Source: Algoriphagus alkaliphilus (lineage in GTDB: Bacteria > Bacteroidota > Bacteroidia > Cytophagales > Cyclobacteriaceae). Taken from it: a DNA stretch of 64,000 bases. Below, one piece after another: positions 43,772 to 53,113 of the stretch. Under the pieces are notes generated by a model. The model was not told where the DNA came from and ran no database searches. It was given only the letters and a program-made list of their open reading frames with translations. The stretch lies in assembly GCF_900103735.1 (NCBI RefSeq), contig NZ_FMXE01000016.1, positions 1 through 64,000 on the forward strand. The letters are read 5' to 3'. How positions within the stretch are numbered: the stretch's first letter is position 1; every line of letters begins with the position of its first letter. A program made the translations under genes and the position numbers.

Positions 43772-44356
43772 TTACTCTGCTTCTTTGTAGAATTTAAACC
43801 TCAAAACCAACTCCAAAGCCATCAAAATAGCTTGATTGACTGGATATTGATTAGCCAAAGACTGATCCACATCTGCCAAACGGGTATAATAAGCTGCCGC
43901 AATAGGGATTTCCATGTTTAAGTTGATTCGTGAAGATGTCAGGGAAAAAGCTTCTTGTTTTTCCGCTTTCAGGATTTTGCAGGTGATGAGATCCTTTTGT
44001 CCATACTTGGTTTTGCGGGCAGATGCTCCAAAAAGTCTACAGATCAATCCTCTATTTGAATAATTACCACAATATCCTTTCGTAGGGTCATCCTTTTGCG
44101 AACGGTAAACGATGCAGTTGCCTAATTGGTCCTGAAGAGCGAGTTGATTGGCTATTTCTTCGGCTATTCCTTTTTCATAGAGATCAAATGCAAGTGGCAG
44201 AAATTCCAAGGGTGAGGCTGGAATTTCTGGATTTGCGCAACAAAATCCGCAACCGAATACACAACCCATCCCTGACTCAGCATGGAATTGCCGCGATTCA
44301 TCTTCCAATGCCTGAAAGAGTTCTCGGACTGCCTCGGATTTTTCAAATAAATTCAT
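43772..44356 (-). CDS. YkgJ-family cysteine cluster protein
   Basis: 194 residues. The zinc- or iron-chelating pattern CVFGCGFCC near residue 35, YCGNY, and ICRLFG near residue 106 fit the YkgJ/UPF0153 CxxCxxCC family. The metal and role are not known. It stands alone, between the YqjE-like gene and a LOG-family gene. Confidence 0.85.
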   Translation of the reverse strand: MNLFEKSEAVRELFQALEDESRQFHAESGMGCVFGCGFCCANPEIPASPLEFLPLAFDLYEKGIAEEIANQLALQDQLGNCIVYRSQKDDPTKGYCGNYSNRGLICRLFGASARKTKYGQKDLITCKILKAEKQEAFSLTSSRINLNMEIPIAAAYYTRLADVDQSLANQYPVNQAILMALELVLRFKFYKEAE

Positions 44357-44520
44357 TTATAAATCATTCAGAAAACAAAAGTAGTGGATGTTACTCCCAT
44401 AAAACCCTTTGTCTCTTGCATTTTTTCTCATTGACTATCAGCTTCTTAAAAGTCAAAGCCCGGAAGACACCACCTTTTCAAGCTTAGAATCGTTTTTTTG
44501 AGGGAATAAAACGAATTAAC

Positions 44521-45246
44521 ATGAGCAATTTAGAAGACAACAAGGCCGAAGAACGGATCAAACGAGCTTTTAAAGAACGCGACTGGAGTGAAATCAGAAG
44601 CGAGGATTCTTGGGCTATTTTTAAAGTAATGTCAGAATTTGTGGAAGGCTACGAGAAGCTCGCGAAGATAGGGCCCTGTGTTTCAATTTTCGGGTCTGCT
44701 CGGACTCCACGCGACCATGAATATTACATGATGGCAGAAGAAATCGCTGCAAAGCTGGTCCGACACGGGTATGGCGTAATCACCGGAGGTGGACCGGGAA
44801 TTATGGAGGCCGGTAACAAAGGGGCTTACTCTGAAGGTGGCAAATCTGTGGGATTGAACATTGTCCTGCCTTTTGAACAATTCAACAACATCTACATCGA
44901 TCGGGACAAACTTCTCACTTTCGATTACTTTTTTGTGCGAAAGGTTATGTTTATGCGCTATGCTCAGGGATTTGTAGTGCTTCCGGGTGGTTTCGGAACA
45001 TTGGATGAACTTTTCGAAGCGTTTACCTTGATCCAAACCAATAAAATCGGGCGCTTCCCGATTGTACTTGTGGGTAAATCCTTCTGGGAAGGATTGATAG
45101 ATTGGATAAAAAAAACCCTACTCGCAAAAAATAATTTCATCAAAGAGGAAGATCTTGACTTATTCTCAGTGGTGGATAATGCTACCGACGCGGTCAAAGT
45201 GATTGACGAGTTTTACAGCAAATATTTATTGAGTCCAAACTTTTGA
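44521..45246 (+). CDS. LOG-family protein (TIGR00730), long form
   Basis: 241 residues. The Rossmann core carries GGGPGIMEAGN and LPGGFGTLDELFEAFT (the PGGxGTxxE motif), the sites of cytokinin riboside 5'-monophosphate phosphoribohydrolases. In bacteria LOG proteins cleave nucleoside monophosphates to base and ribose phosphate. A 50-residue N-terminal extension (EDNKAEERI...) marks the long form. A second, shorter member lies at 46147. Confidence 0.9.
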   Translation: MSNLEDNKAEERIKRAFKERDWSEIRSEDSWAIFKVMSEFVEGYEKLAKIGPCVSIFGSARTPRDHEYYMMAEEIAAKLVRHGYGVITGGGPGIMEAGNKGAYSEGGKSVGLNIVLPFEQFNNIYIDRDKLLTFDYFFVRKVMFMRYAQGFVVLPGGFGTLDELFEAFTLIQTNKIGRFPIVLVGKSFWEGLIDWIKKTLLAKNNFIKEEDLDLFSVVDNATDAVKVIDEFYSKYLLSPNF

Positions 45247-45270
45247 TTAAGCGGCGGAACTCAACATGTA

Positions 45271-45486
45271 GAGGCTGTCTCAAATGGCCTGATTTGTGTC
45301 AGCCTGAGCACCTGACCAACGAGAGTTGGGCAGTACGAAGGCCAGTAGAAGCGAATACAGACGCATTTCTACTTCGCTACCGATGATGTAAGGTATTTTG
45401 GCAGCTGAATGTGTGTCATTCCGAGCAGAGTCGAGGACCTTTCGACTCTGCTCAAGGTGACAAACTGCAGGTATGAGACAGCCCCT
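45271..45486. repeat. Interspersed GGCTGTCTCA...TGAGACAGCC element, copy 2
   Basis: A 216-bp element bounded by a perfect 10-bp inverted repeat: GGCTGTCTCA (45273-45282) and TGAGACAGCC (45473-45482). Inside is a perfect 12-bp hairpin, GAGCAGAGTCGA / TCGACTCTGCTC (45422-45433 and 45441-45452). It aligns with copy 1 at 10362-10500, with an insertion of about 70 bp. It lies between convergent genes and encodes nothing. Confidence 0.8.
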
Positions 45487-45507
45487 TGTTCCTGAACTTA
45501 GCTGTTG

Positions 45508-46011
45508 TCAACCTACTTTAAGCCTCAATTCTCCTTGCCTTTTCACAACCTTAAGCTCAAAATACTGGTTGATGAAAGCCTTACAGTGGTTTTCTGCCCA
45601 CTCTGCCCTGGATTCGGTATCGTAAAGCAGGGTCATTCTAAGCATGGTTTTGACATATTGTTCATGCTGACCGAGCTCTCGGAGCCACGCGATAAAGCAC
45701 GCTTCCCATTCTTCCTTAAACTTGTCAAAATGAGTCCGTCCATCAAAAAGTAGCTCAAGTTGATTGTCTCTGTTTTTAAACCGATAGATCCCGCAGAGCT
45801 GACGGTAAATCAACCTCACCCGATCAGAGGGGAATTGGAACGTATCCAAAATCTTGGCGTAAGTCTGATCCATCAATTGAAGTGGATTGTATAAATAAGT
45901 ATAGGACCGCTTCAACTCATAGATCATCTGATCCAACAATTCTTCTTCCAAGACAAATTGGGCTTGTCTGAGAATATAATTTTTGTCAAGCGGGAAAAGT
46001 TTATCTATCAT
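45508..46011 (-). CDS. Hypothetical protein between two LOG genes
   Basis: 167 residues, soluble and helix-rich, with many aromatic and charged residues (YELKRSYTYLYNP, FKEEWEACFIAWLREL). No family recognised. Codon use looks like its neighbours and the frame is open throughout, so I treat it as real. It is convergent with the long LOG gene across the copy 2 repeat. Confidence 0.65.
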   Translation of the reverse strand: MIDKLFPLDKNYILRQAQFVLEEELLDQMIYELKRSYTYLYNPLQLMDQTYAKILDTFQFPSDRVRLIYRQLCGIYRFKNRDNQLELLFDGRTHFDKFKEEWEACFIAWLRELGQHEQYVKTMLRMTLLYDTESRAEWAENHCKAFINQYFELKVVKRQGELRLKVG

Positions 46012-46146
46012 GCAGCTATCAAGGTTCTTGCAAAAGTACAGTTTATCTTTTTAATCTCGAAAGAAGTAAATAGAAAGTACAGGATCTATCCCAATCGGAT
46101 TATGGAATTTTTATTTTCTTTTCAAGAATCTTGGAGGATTTTACAT

Positions 46147-46710
46147 TCACCAATCCGCAGGCCGTCTTGCTTGATATGCTGACATTTGATCCAGCAGATC
46201 CACGGGGTCATCGGATATGATCAGCATTTCTTCCTGTTCCGGATACAGAAAGCCCTCATCCATGGCATGATTCAGGAATTCAATCAACTTATCAAAATAC
46301 CCATTCACATTATATAATGCGAGCGGCTTTTGAATATAATAGAGTTGATTCAAGGTCATAATCTCAAAAAGTTCTTCCAGTGTTCCAATACCTCCCGGCA
46401 TTGCGATAAATCCATCTCCCCGCTCCGCCATCAGCCACTTACGGTCACGCATCGTCTCTACAATTATCAACTCCGTGCAACCGGTGTGCGCCACTTCCCT
46501 ATCCACCAGTTTTTGCGGAATAATCCCCAATACTTCCTTTCCTGCAGCCAGCATTTCATCTGCAATCACTCCCATCAAACCGACACGGCCAGCCCCGTAA
46601 ACCAAGGAATGATCCCGCTTGATCATCTCCAGAACCAAGGCGCGAGCCCCTGCCTCGTAGACACTGTTAGTACCCTTTTTTGAGCCGCAGTAAATCGTGA
46701 TTTTCTTCAT
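46147..46710 (-). CDS. LOG-family protein (cytokinin phosphoribohydrolase type)
   Basis: 187 residues, the short form. YGAGRVGLMG, MRDRK (the catalytic Arg/Lys segment) and MPGGIGTLEELFE are all present and in the usual order. Probably releases a base from nucleoside 5'-monophosphates; in bacteria the physiological substrate is usually uncertain. Second member of the family within 2 kb. Confidence 0.92.
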   Translation of the reverse strand: MKKITIYCGSKKGTNSVYEAGARALVLEMIKRDHSLVYGAGRVGLMGVIADEMLAAGKEVLGIIPQKLVDREVAHTGCTELIIVETMRDRKWLMAERGDGFIAMPGGIGTLEELFEIMTLNQLYYIQKPLALYNVNGYFDKLIEFLNHAMDEGFLYPEQEEMLIISDDPVDLLDQMSAYQARRPADW

Positions 46711-47021
46711 GCCCCAAAATACAAGTTTTTGCTAATAAGGATAAGAAAGCCATTTCAATGAAGACAAGAAAAAACAGGATTACCCGAAATTCTGCCAGTA
46801 GATCAAGAAGAAACTTGGAATTGACGGGGTTCGTTTTATCGAACTTCAAACCTTAGTTCCCTTGACTATTGGCAAGAAAAACGATTTACAGCATAAAAAA
46901 CGTTAGCTAAAGACCGAATAGACTCTGCCTTGGCTTTTTAAAAATCAATTTGAGCAGCTCTTCCCAAATTCTCTGAAACCTTTGCAGTACATTTCCATGT
47001 AGTTCCCAAAATTAATTGTGT
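46711..47021. other. Non-coding gap between LOG gene and rdgB
   Basis: 311 bases between divergent genes. AACCTTTG (46977-46984 region) is one mismatch from TAnnTTTG and may serve rdgB. No repeat, hairpin or small gene is convincing. Confidence 0.4.
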
Positions 47022-47603
47022 ATGAAAATCTGCTTTGCAACCAATAATTCCAAGAAAATTGAAGAAGTGAAAGCAGCCCTAGGGCCTGGCTTTGAAATCG
47101 TATCCCTTCAGGAAATTGGCTGTACTGAAGAACTTCCTGAAACCGGCGATACCCTGGATTACAATGCATTTGAAAAAGCCCGGTTTGTCAAAGACAATTT
47201 CGGTGTCGATTGCTTTGCCGATGACACCGGACTGGAAGTGGAAGCTTTGGGAGGGGAACCGGGTGTTTATTCGGGGAGATTTGCCGGTGAACCAAGAAGC
47301 GATGAGCGGAATATCGAATTGCTTTTGAAAAAAATGCAGGATAAAAGTAACCGAAAAGCCAAGTTCCGAACTGTGATTGCATTGATTTTGGATGGAAAGG
47401 AATATTCCTTTGAGGGAACAGCCAAAGGGGAGATTTTGGAAGAAAAAGTAGGTTTTGGTGGCTTTGGGTATGATCCAGTCTTCAGACCTGAAGGATTTAC
47501 AAAGACTTTCGCAGAGTTGACTTTAGCAGAAAAGAATGAAATAAGTCATCGTGGAAAAGCTGTCAAGGCTTTGATTTCATTTCTAAGCAATAGAAAATTC
47601 TGA
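47022..47603 (+). CDS. rdgB: XTP/dITP diphosphatase (RdgB/HAM1)
   Basis: Hydrolyses non-canonical purine nucleotides (ITP, dITP, XTP) to keep them out of DNA and RNA. The family blocks are complete: ATNNSKKIEEV at the N-terminus, FADDTGLEVEALGGEPGVYS, FGYDPVF and SHRGKA. 193 residues from the ATG at 47022; the frame extends two codons to a TTG. Followed by the uridine kinase-like gene after 32 bp. Confidence 0.96.
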   Translation: MKICFATNNSKKIEEVKAALGPGFEIVSLQEIGCTEELPETGDTLDYNAFEKARFVKDNFGVDCFADDTGLEVEALGGEPGVYSGRFAGEPRSDERNIELLLKKMQDKSNRKAKFRTVIALILDGKEYSFEGTAKGEILEEKVGFGGFGYDPVFRPEGFTKTFAELTLAEKNEISHRGKAVKALISFLSNRKF

Positions 47604-47621
47604 GATCAAGCTTAAATCCTT

Positions 47622-47629
47622 TAACTTTG
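47622..47629 (+). promoter_or_regulatory. Candidate -7 promoter box (TAACTTTG), near-leaderless
   Basis: Exact TAnnTTTG match ending 6 bp before the ATG at 47636. Transcription should begin at or next to the start codon, giving a leaderless or nearly leaderless mRNA. Confidence 0.55.
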
Positions 47630-47635
47630 GCGCCA

Positions 47636-48256
47636 ATGAAAAAACCATTCATCGTCGGGATCACGGGAGGTTCTGCCTCTGGCAAAACATTATTTTTAGA
47701 GCGATTGCTCAGCAGTTTCGAAACCGATGAAGTCTGCCTCATCTCTCAAGACAACTATTATAAGCCCCGTCACCTGCAACCCATTGATGCGCAAGGTGTT
47801 CATAATTTTGACACGCCACATAGCATCGATTTCGAGCAGTATGCAGCAGACATTCGAAAAATCCAAGATGGGGAAACAGTTCTCCGAGAGGAATACACAT
47901 TCAATAATGCTGCTAAGACGCCTAAAATATTGAGTTTTGCGTCTGCACCTGTGGTTGTGGTTGAGGGGATTTTCGTGCTTTACTATCCGGAATTAGCAGA
48001 TCTTTTGGATTTAAAAATTTTTATTGATGCTAAAGATCACATCAAATTAAAACGTCGAATCATCCGGGACAAAATAGAGCGGGGCTATGATTTGGATGAT
48101 GTACTGTATCGCTACGAGATGCATGTAATGCCAACTTATGAAAAATACATTAAGCCATTCAAAAACGAAGCAGATCTTATTGTGCCTAACAATTCCAGCT
48201 TTGACATGGCCTTGGATGTGATTCGAACTTACCTGCGGGCCAAATCGGGCAAATGA
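47636..48256 (+). CDS. udk: Uridine kinase family protein
   Basis: 206 residues. P-loop GGSASGKT (Walker A) near the N-terminus, SQDNYYKPR (the nucleoside-binding DxYY motif), NFDTPHSIDF and VVVEGIFVLY are typical of uridine kinase/PRK-like proteins that phosphorylate uridine and cytidine. I chose the ATG at 47636 because the TAnnTTTG box overlaps the longer TTG start. The RDKIERGYDLDDV segment is the usual lid. Substrate not proven. Confidence 0.9.
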   Translation: MKKPFIVGITGGSASGKTLFLERLLSSFETDEVCLISQDNYYKPRHLQPIDAQGVHNFDTPHSIDFEQYAADIRKIQDGETVLREEYTFNNAAKTPKILSFASAPVVVVEGIFVLYYPELADLLDLKIFIDAKDHIKLKRRIIRDKIERGYDLDDVLYRYEMHVMPTYEKYIKPFKNEADLIVPNNSSFDMALDVIRTYLRAKSGK

Positions 48257-48361
48257 TCCAAAAAAATTAAAGCAAAAGACGTGATTTTCAAATAATGTCT
48301 ATATTTGCCTCGCAAGAAATAAAGCATCTCAATGATGACATACACTGAGATACTCTTAATC

Positions 48362-48388
48362 AATGCGAGATTCCAGCCCGATTATCGG
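48362..48388. repeat. AATGCGAGATTCC repeat core with hairpin, copy C
   Basis: AATGCGAGATTCC (48362-48374) is identical to 59623-59635 and is followed by CCCGAT-TATCGGG, a small hairpin. Another dyad, ATCTCA...TGAGAT, precedes it at 48326-48351. Confidence 0.6.
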
Positions 48389-48424
48389 GACAGGTGTTGA
48401 CTTTGAATAGCAGAACATAAACAA

Positions 48425-48769
48425 GTGAAAAACAGGTTAATCCATAGCAATCTATTCCAGCAGCGATTCACGCTGTTGATGGCTTTGCTTTTTTGCCTGT
48501 TTATTTCCAGCGTGGAATATGTGCCTCAGAATAGCGAATCTTCCCAGACTGAGCAAGCCTCCAAAAATCAGGATCAGACTTTCATTAATGTTGCTGTTGA
48601 CGCGGTAGTCCCTTTTGTGCTTCATGTAGCTGATACGGTATTGTATCTGATCTATCAGGTTTTCAGCTTTGAATTCGAGATCCCAAGTCTGCAGGCCGTC
48701 TCCGCATACTACCCAAATCAGTTGGTAGAAATTCTTTTTGAGCGGATCATATCTACCAAAGGCCCCTGA
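48425..48769 (+). CDS. Hypothetical protein with N-terminal membrane segment
   Basis: 114 residues from a GTG at 48425. Residues about 13-32 are hydrophobic (LLMALLFCLFISSVEYV); a polar Gln/Ser linker follows (residues 34-50), then a second hydrophobic stretch (about residues 55-83). No family recognised. It is 92 bp before secDF, but no functional link is evident. Confidence 0.55.
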   Translation: MKNRLIHSNLFQQRFTLLMALLFCLFISSVEYVPQNSESSQTEQASKNQDQTFINVAVDAVVPFVLHVADTVLYLIYQVFSFEFEIPSLQAVSAYYPNQLVEILFERIISTKGP

Positions 48770-48861
48770 AATCCACCTTTTTCTGTCTGATAACCCCAGC
48801 TAAATCTATTTTGGTTTAGCATCCCCTTGTATTTCTTAATCAATTTAACTTTCCAATCCTT

Positions 48862-51831
48862 ATGCAAAACAAAGGTATCATTGTGTTTTTGACAGTGATT
48901 GTTACAGTGCTCTGCCTGTACTATCTGTCCTTCACACTCGTATCGAATGGTGTCCAAAAGAAAGCTGAAGCTTTTGCTACGGACACTTCCGGCAATATTG
49001 ACTTTGCCAAAAAAAGAGCCTACCTAGACTCCGTATGGAGAGAGCCAGTTTACAGTTTTCTGGGTGGTAGTTTCACTTATCAGGAAATCAAAGAAACCGA
49101 ACTTGGTTTGGGTCTTGACCTCCAGGGAGGTATGCATGTCACTTTGGAGGTGTCTCCAGTGGAAATCGTCAAAGGACTTGCCGGAAATCCAAAGGATGAG
49201 GCCTTCAATAAATCTGTAGCGGAAGCCCGTGAAGAGGCAAAAACCTCAAATACAAGATATGTAGACCTCTTTTACGCGGCATTTCAACGAAATAATCCAG
49301 GTAAATCACTGAGCAGCATTTTTGCTACCGCTGCCAACAGAGGCCGAATCTCTTTGGAAACTACGGATTCTGCTATTCTTGATATCATCAATACCGAGGT
49401 TGAAAATGCCATCGGAAGATCATTCAACATTCTCAGAACCCGTATTGACCGATTCGGAACTTCTCAGCCAAACATCCAGCGAATTGCAGGTTCTGGCCGA
49501 ATCCAAATCGAACTTCCGGGCGTTGACAATCAGGAGCGGGTAAGAAATATGCTTCAAGGCGTGGCAAAGCTTCAGTTCTGGGAAGTCTTGGAACTGAACG
49601 AATACGGAGGATCCATCGAAACGATCAATACCACTTGGGTTGCTGATCAGAAAGCAAGTCCAGCTTCAGTTGACACGACAGCGATGGAAGAACTTTCTGC
49701 GGAAGATTCACTCAAAAATGCCTTGGAGAAACAATTGGAACAACTGGACCCGGCAAAAAGCGCAACGAATGTCTCTCCTTTGATCAGCTTATTAAAAGGC
49801 AATGGTTTAGTATATGATGTTCGTGACACGATCACAATCAATAGAATCATTAAGAATGAGCGGTACAAATCATTTCTTCCAAGAGATCTGAAGCTCCTTT
49901 GGGGTGTAAAGCCCGTCAAAGCTGAGGATGGATCTGAATTGTTGGAACTTTATGCCATCAAGACCACGCGAGGAAGTGACCAAGCTCCTCTTGAAGGAGA
50001 TGTGGTAACTGACGCAAGACAGACCTTGGATCAAACTTCCCGTCCGGCTGTATCCATGCAAATGAATGCGGATGGAGCAAGAAAATGGAGAAAACTGACA
50101 AGTGAGAATATCGGTAGAAGAATCGCTGTTGTATTAGATGACTATGTCTACACGGCTCCTGTGGTAAACGGAGAAATCCCCAACGGACAATCTGAAATCT
50201 CAGGTAACTTCAACATTCAAGAAGCTCAGGATTTAGCAAATATTCTAAAATCAGGATCCCTTCCTGCGCCTACTCAAATCGTGGAGGAAAGCATCATCGG
50301 CCCTACACTTGGTAAAGAAGCACAAAGTCAGGGTGTGTTCTCCATGATTGCCGGATTGGTACTTGTTGTGCTTTTCATGGTAGCCTATTACGCCAAAGGC
50401 GGTCTGGTAGCTATCGCGGCATTGGTATTCAACATCTTCTTTATTCTTGGAATCCTTGCTCAATTGGGTACTGCCCTGACATTGCCCGGTATTGCCGGTA
50501 TTGTCTTGACCATCGGTATGTCGATTGATGCTAACGTCTTGATCTTCGAACGAATCAAAGAAGAACTAAGAAACGGTGTCGGCTTGATGGCCGCGATAAA
50601 TGCGGGTTACAGCAAAGCTTTCTCTGCAATTCTTGACGGTAACGTGACCACATTCCTCACAGGTGCGATCTTATTTGCCCTAGGACAAGGACCGGTTAAA
50701 GGTTTCGCCATCGTATTGATGATCGGTATCGCATGTTCATTCTTTTCATCAGTATTCATCACCCGAGTGATTGTATCATGGATGACTTCTAAGGGAGACA
50801 AGAGCAATATCAACTTCACTGCACCATTTGCTAAAAACGCATTGAGTGGGCTGAATATCGACTTCATGGGCAAAAGAAAATTTGCTTACATCATTTCAAC
50901 CTCAATCATTGTAATCGGACTTGGTATTGCAGCGGTCAACGGATTAAAATTCGGTGTTGACTTCACCGGAGGTCGCTCTTACATCGTTGCCTTTAATGAG
51001 GCTGTAGTGCCATCTGACTTGAAAGTGGGTCTTGACGGAGAATTTGACGGTTCGGTAGAAGTGAAAACTTACGGTTCAACTAACACCCTTAAAGTCACCA
51101 CGTCATACCTCATCAATGAGGATGATGATGCGTCCAACAGAGAAGTGGAGTCCAAAGTAAAAGAAGGAATCACTACAGTAACCGGATTTACTTTCGTAGA
51201 TAACCCAGAGCAAATCGGTGCAGGGCAATTCTCCATCACCGGATCGTCCAAAGTAGGGGCTACCGTAGCGGATGACATCAAGGCTTCCTCAGCAGAAGCG
51301 ATGATTGCGGCACTTATCGCCATCTTCCTTTACATTCTGTTGAGATTCCGTAAGTGGCAGTTCTCCCTAGCTTCAATTATCGCATTGGTTCACGATACCA
51401 TGTTTGTGATTGCAGCTTTTGCGATTGCCAGTGCATTCGGAGCCACATTTGAGATTGATCAGGTATTCATTGCCGCCATGCTTACTGTAATTGGCTATTC
51501 CATCAATGATACCGTAATCGTGTTTGACCGTATTCGGGAAAACATTGAAAGCCGTGGGACTAACAAACTGGTAAAGGTATTCAACGATTCGATCAATCAG
51601 ACATTAAGTAGAACCTTGATCACCTCCTTCACGACCTTGATTGTGGTGATTGTCTTGCTACTGTTCGGAGGTGAAGTATTGAGAGGTTTCTCGTTCGCAT
51701 TGTTCGTTGGGATTGTAGTAGGTACGTATTCTTCTATCTACATTGCTACTCCTATCGTGGTGGATTTGATGAAACGAGAAATTGAAAATGAAGGCGCAGC
51801 AGCACCAAAAGATGCTAAAAAAGTTGCCTAA
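48862..51831 (+). CDS. secDF: Fused protein translocase subunit SecDF
   Basis: 989 residues; SecD and SecF are one chain, as is usual in Bacteroidota. The SecD half has LGLDLQGGMHV and a large periplasmic P1 domain; the first transmembrane set carries SIDANVLIFERIKEE. The SecF half starts near residue 680 (GVDFTGGRSY) and repeats with SINDTVIVFDRIREN. About twelve membrane helices. It uses the proton gradient to pull secreted proteins through SecYEG. A terminator follows. Confidence 0.97.
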   Translation: MQNKGIIVFLTVIVTVLCLYYLSFTLVSNGVQKKAEAFATDTSGNIDFAKKRAYLDSVWREPVYSFLGGSFTYQEIKETELGLGLDLQGGMHVTLEVSPVEIVKGLAGNPKDEAFNKSVAEAREEAKTSNTRYVDLFYAAFQRNNPGKSLSSIFATAANRGRISLETTDSAILDIINTEVENAIGRSFNILRTRIDRFGTSQPNIQRIAGSGRIQIELPGVDNQERVRNMLQGVAKLQFWEVLELNEYGGSIETINTTWVADQKASPASVDTTAMEELSAEDSLKNALEKQLEQLDPAKSATNVSPLISLLKGNGLVYDVRDTITINRIIKNERYKSFLPRDLKLLWGVKPVKAEDGSELLELYAIKTTRGSDQAPLEGDVVTDARQTLDQTSRPAVSMQMNADGARKWRKLTSENIGRRIAVVLDDYVYTAPVVNGEIPNGQSEISGNFNIQEAQDLANILKSGSLPAPTQIVEESIIGPTLGKEAQSQGVFSMIAGLVLVVLFMVAYYAKGGLVAIAALVFNIFFILGILAQLGTALTLPGIAGIVLTIGMSIDANVLIFERIKEELRNGVGLMAAINAGYSKAFSAILDGNVTTFLTGAILFALGQGPVKGFAIVLMIGIACSFFSSVFITRVIVSWMTSKGDKSNINFTAPFAKNALSGLNIDFMGKRKFAYIISTSIIVIGLGIAAVNGLKFGVDFTGGRSYIVAFNEAVVPSDLKVGLDGEFDGSVEVKTYGSTNTLKVTTSYLINEDDDASNREVESKVKEGITTVTGFTFVDNPEQIGAGQFSITGSSKVGATVADDIKASSAEAMIAALIAIFLYILLRFRKWQFSLASIIALVHDTMFVIAAFAIASAFGATFEIDQVFIAAMLTVIGYSINDTVIVFDRIRENIESRGTNKLVKVFNDSINQTLSRTLITSFTTLIVVIVLLLFGGEVLRGFSFALFVGIVVGTYSSIYIATPIVVDLMKREIENEGAAAPKDAKKVA

Positions 51832-51853
51832 ACTGTATAATTCATAACTATTC

Positions 51854-51887
51854 AAAGGAGCGGGAGTCATCTCGCTCCTTTTTTTTA
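51854..51887 (+). terminator. Intrinsic terminator of secDF
   Basis: AAAGGAGCG-GGAGTCATCT-CGCTCCTTT followed by a run of T: a 9-bp stem, 22 bp past the stop codon. Confidence 0.9.
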
Positions 51888-51960
51888 TCCTATCCCGGCA
51901 AAATGCATTATCTTTTGAAACTATTTATTTTTAATTCAACGCATATCAAACCAACCCAAA

Positions 51961-52347
51961 ATGAAAATCAGTAAGAAGGATTTCGAGGAAATGCAGAAGA
52001 AGTACAAACAGGAAGTAGGACAGGGAAAACCCGGCAAAAACCCAAAAGGTGATGTCACCAAACAAACGGAATGGGTTTTCTTTGATCGGGATACACTTCA
52101 AAATCTACTGGATCAAGCTGACCAAGACGGAAAAACGGGCGGAATAAAATTCTACCTTACTGAGTACACCGAGGAATTAGCCAAAAAGTGGCATCCAACC
52201 GAACCGAATAGCTATAGCGGAGGGATCACACTTGTTCTTAAGGCAGCAAACCTCAAGGATGGCAAGCCTGTAGACGTGACCGACAGCGAAGTAGCCGGCG
52301 AAGAGTATGAGAATCGCGGGATAAAATGTCCACCTACTTGTCAATAA
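51961..52347 (+). CDS. Conserved hypothetical soluble protein
   Basis: 128 residues, no signal or membrane segment, rich in Lys/Asp. It contains a KQTEWVFFDRDTLQNLLDQ segment and a C-terminal Cys pair (KCPPTC). I do not recognise the family. It stands 16 bp before the membrane protein of a signalling module, so it may be co-transcribed with it. Confidence 0.65.
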   Translation: MKISKKDFEEMQKKYKQEVGQGKPGKNPKGDVTKQTEWVFFDRDTLQNLLDQADQDGKTGGIKFYLTEYTEELAKKWHPTEPNSYSGGITLVLKAANLKDGKPVDVTDSEVAGEEYENRGIKCPPTCQ

Positions 52348-52363
52348 TAGTTTATCACGAAAA

Positions 52364-53113
52364 ATGCTTTCATTTTGGGATAGAGTAAATAATTGGTACT
52401 TCATCAGTATATCCTGTATTTTAATTCTGGCATTGCTTTTTTTCTTTTTTCTAGACAAAGAAAAAAAAGGAAAACCCGAATTTTACCTTCCATTTTGTTT
52501 GATAATTCTCACTGTATTTTATGAATATTTAGCTGCAGTAACTGTACATTTCAAAGAAGTCAACAAATGGCTTTATCAGGTTTTCAATTACACATACGAA
52601 AACAATTACAACCTCTGGGTCTATAACTTCTTTGGTGCGCACCTTACCTCACTGCTCTTTTTAGCGCTGATCTATCAATACTTATTCAGTCCCCTCAAAA
52701 AGAGAATTGTAAAGGGTTTGTCTCTATTGTTTATTATCTCATATGTGGTATTTCAGGTATTGGGAATTGAATCGATATTTGAGCAACAAGCATACTCTAT
52801 TTTGGTGGGAGATTCTGCTGTAATCATTGTTTGTGGATTTTATTTCATGGAGCTGATCTCCCATCCTGAATATTCGGAAATCAATCCAATAAAAGCCTTT
52901 TCGTTTTGGCAGGTAACTGCAATTTTATTTAACGACACCCTTAAATTTTTACTTGAAATTTCCTTTAATTATATTATTAGCGTTAGCATGAATCTAATGG
53001 CATCTTTATACATAATTTCCATGCTGACATGGTTAATGGTATTGTGTTCTTTTTTAGTCCCTATTATCCTAAACACCCGTTTTTTCGCCCCAAAAGAATT
53101 GTCATATGAGTGA
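52364..53113 (+). CDS. Multi-helix membrane protein, likely sensor partner
   Basis: 249 residues, about seven hydrophobic helices and almost no soluble parts; strongly AT-rich. No enzymatic motif. Its last 8 bases overlap the start of a sensor kinase that itself has only one membrane helix, so it probably acts as the sensing half of that kinase, like membrane-embedded sensor domains of ComP-type kinases. This is inference from gene order. Confidence 0.65.
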   Translation: MLSFWDRVNNWYFISISCILILALLFFFFLDKEKKGKPEFYLPFCLIILTVFYEYLAAVTVHFKEVNKWLYQVFNYTYENNYNLWVYNFFGAHLTSLLFLALIYQYLFSPLKKRIVKGLSLLFIISYVVFQVLGIESIFEQQAYSILVGDSAVIIVCGFYFMELISHPEYSEINPIKAFSFWQVTAILFNDTLKFLLEISFNYIISVSMNLMASLYIISMLTWLMVLCSFLVPIILNTRFFAPKELSYE

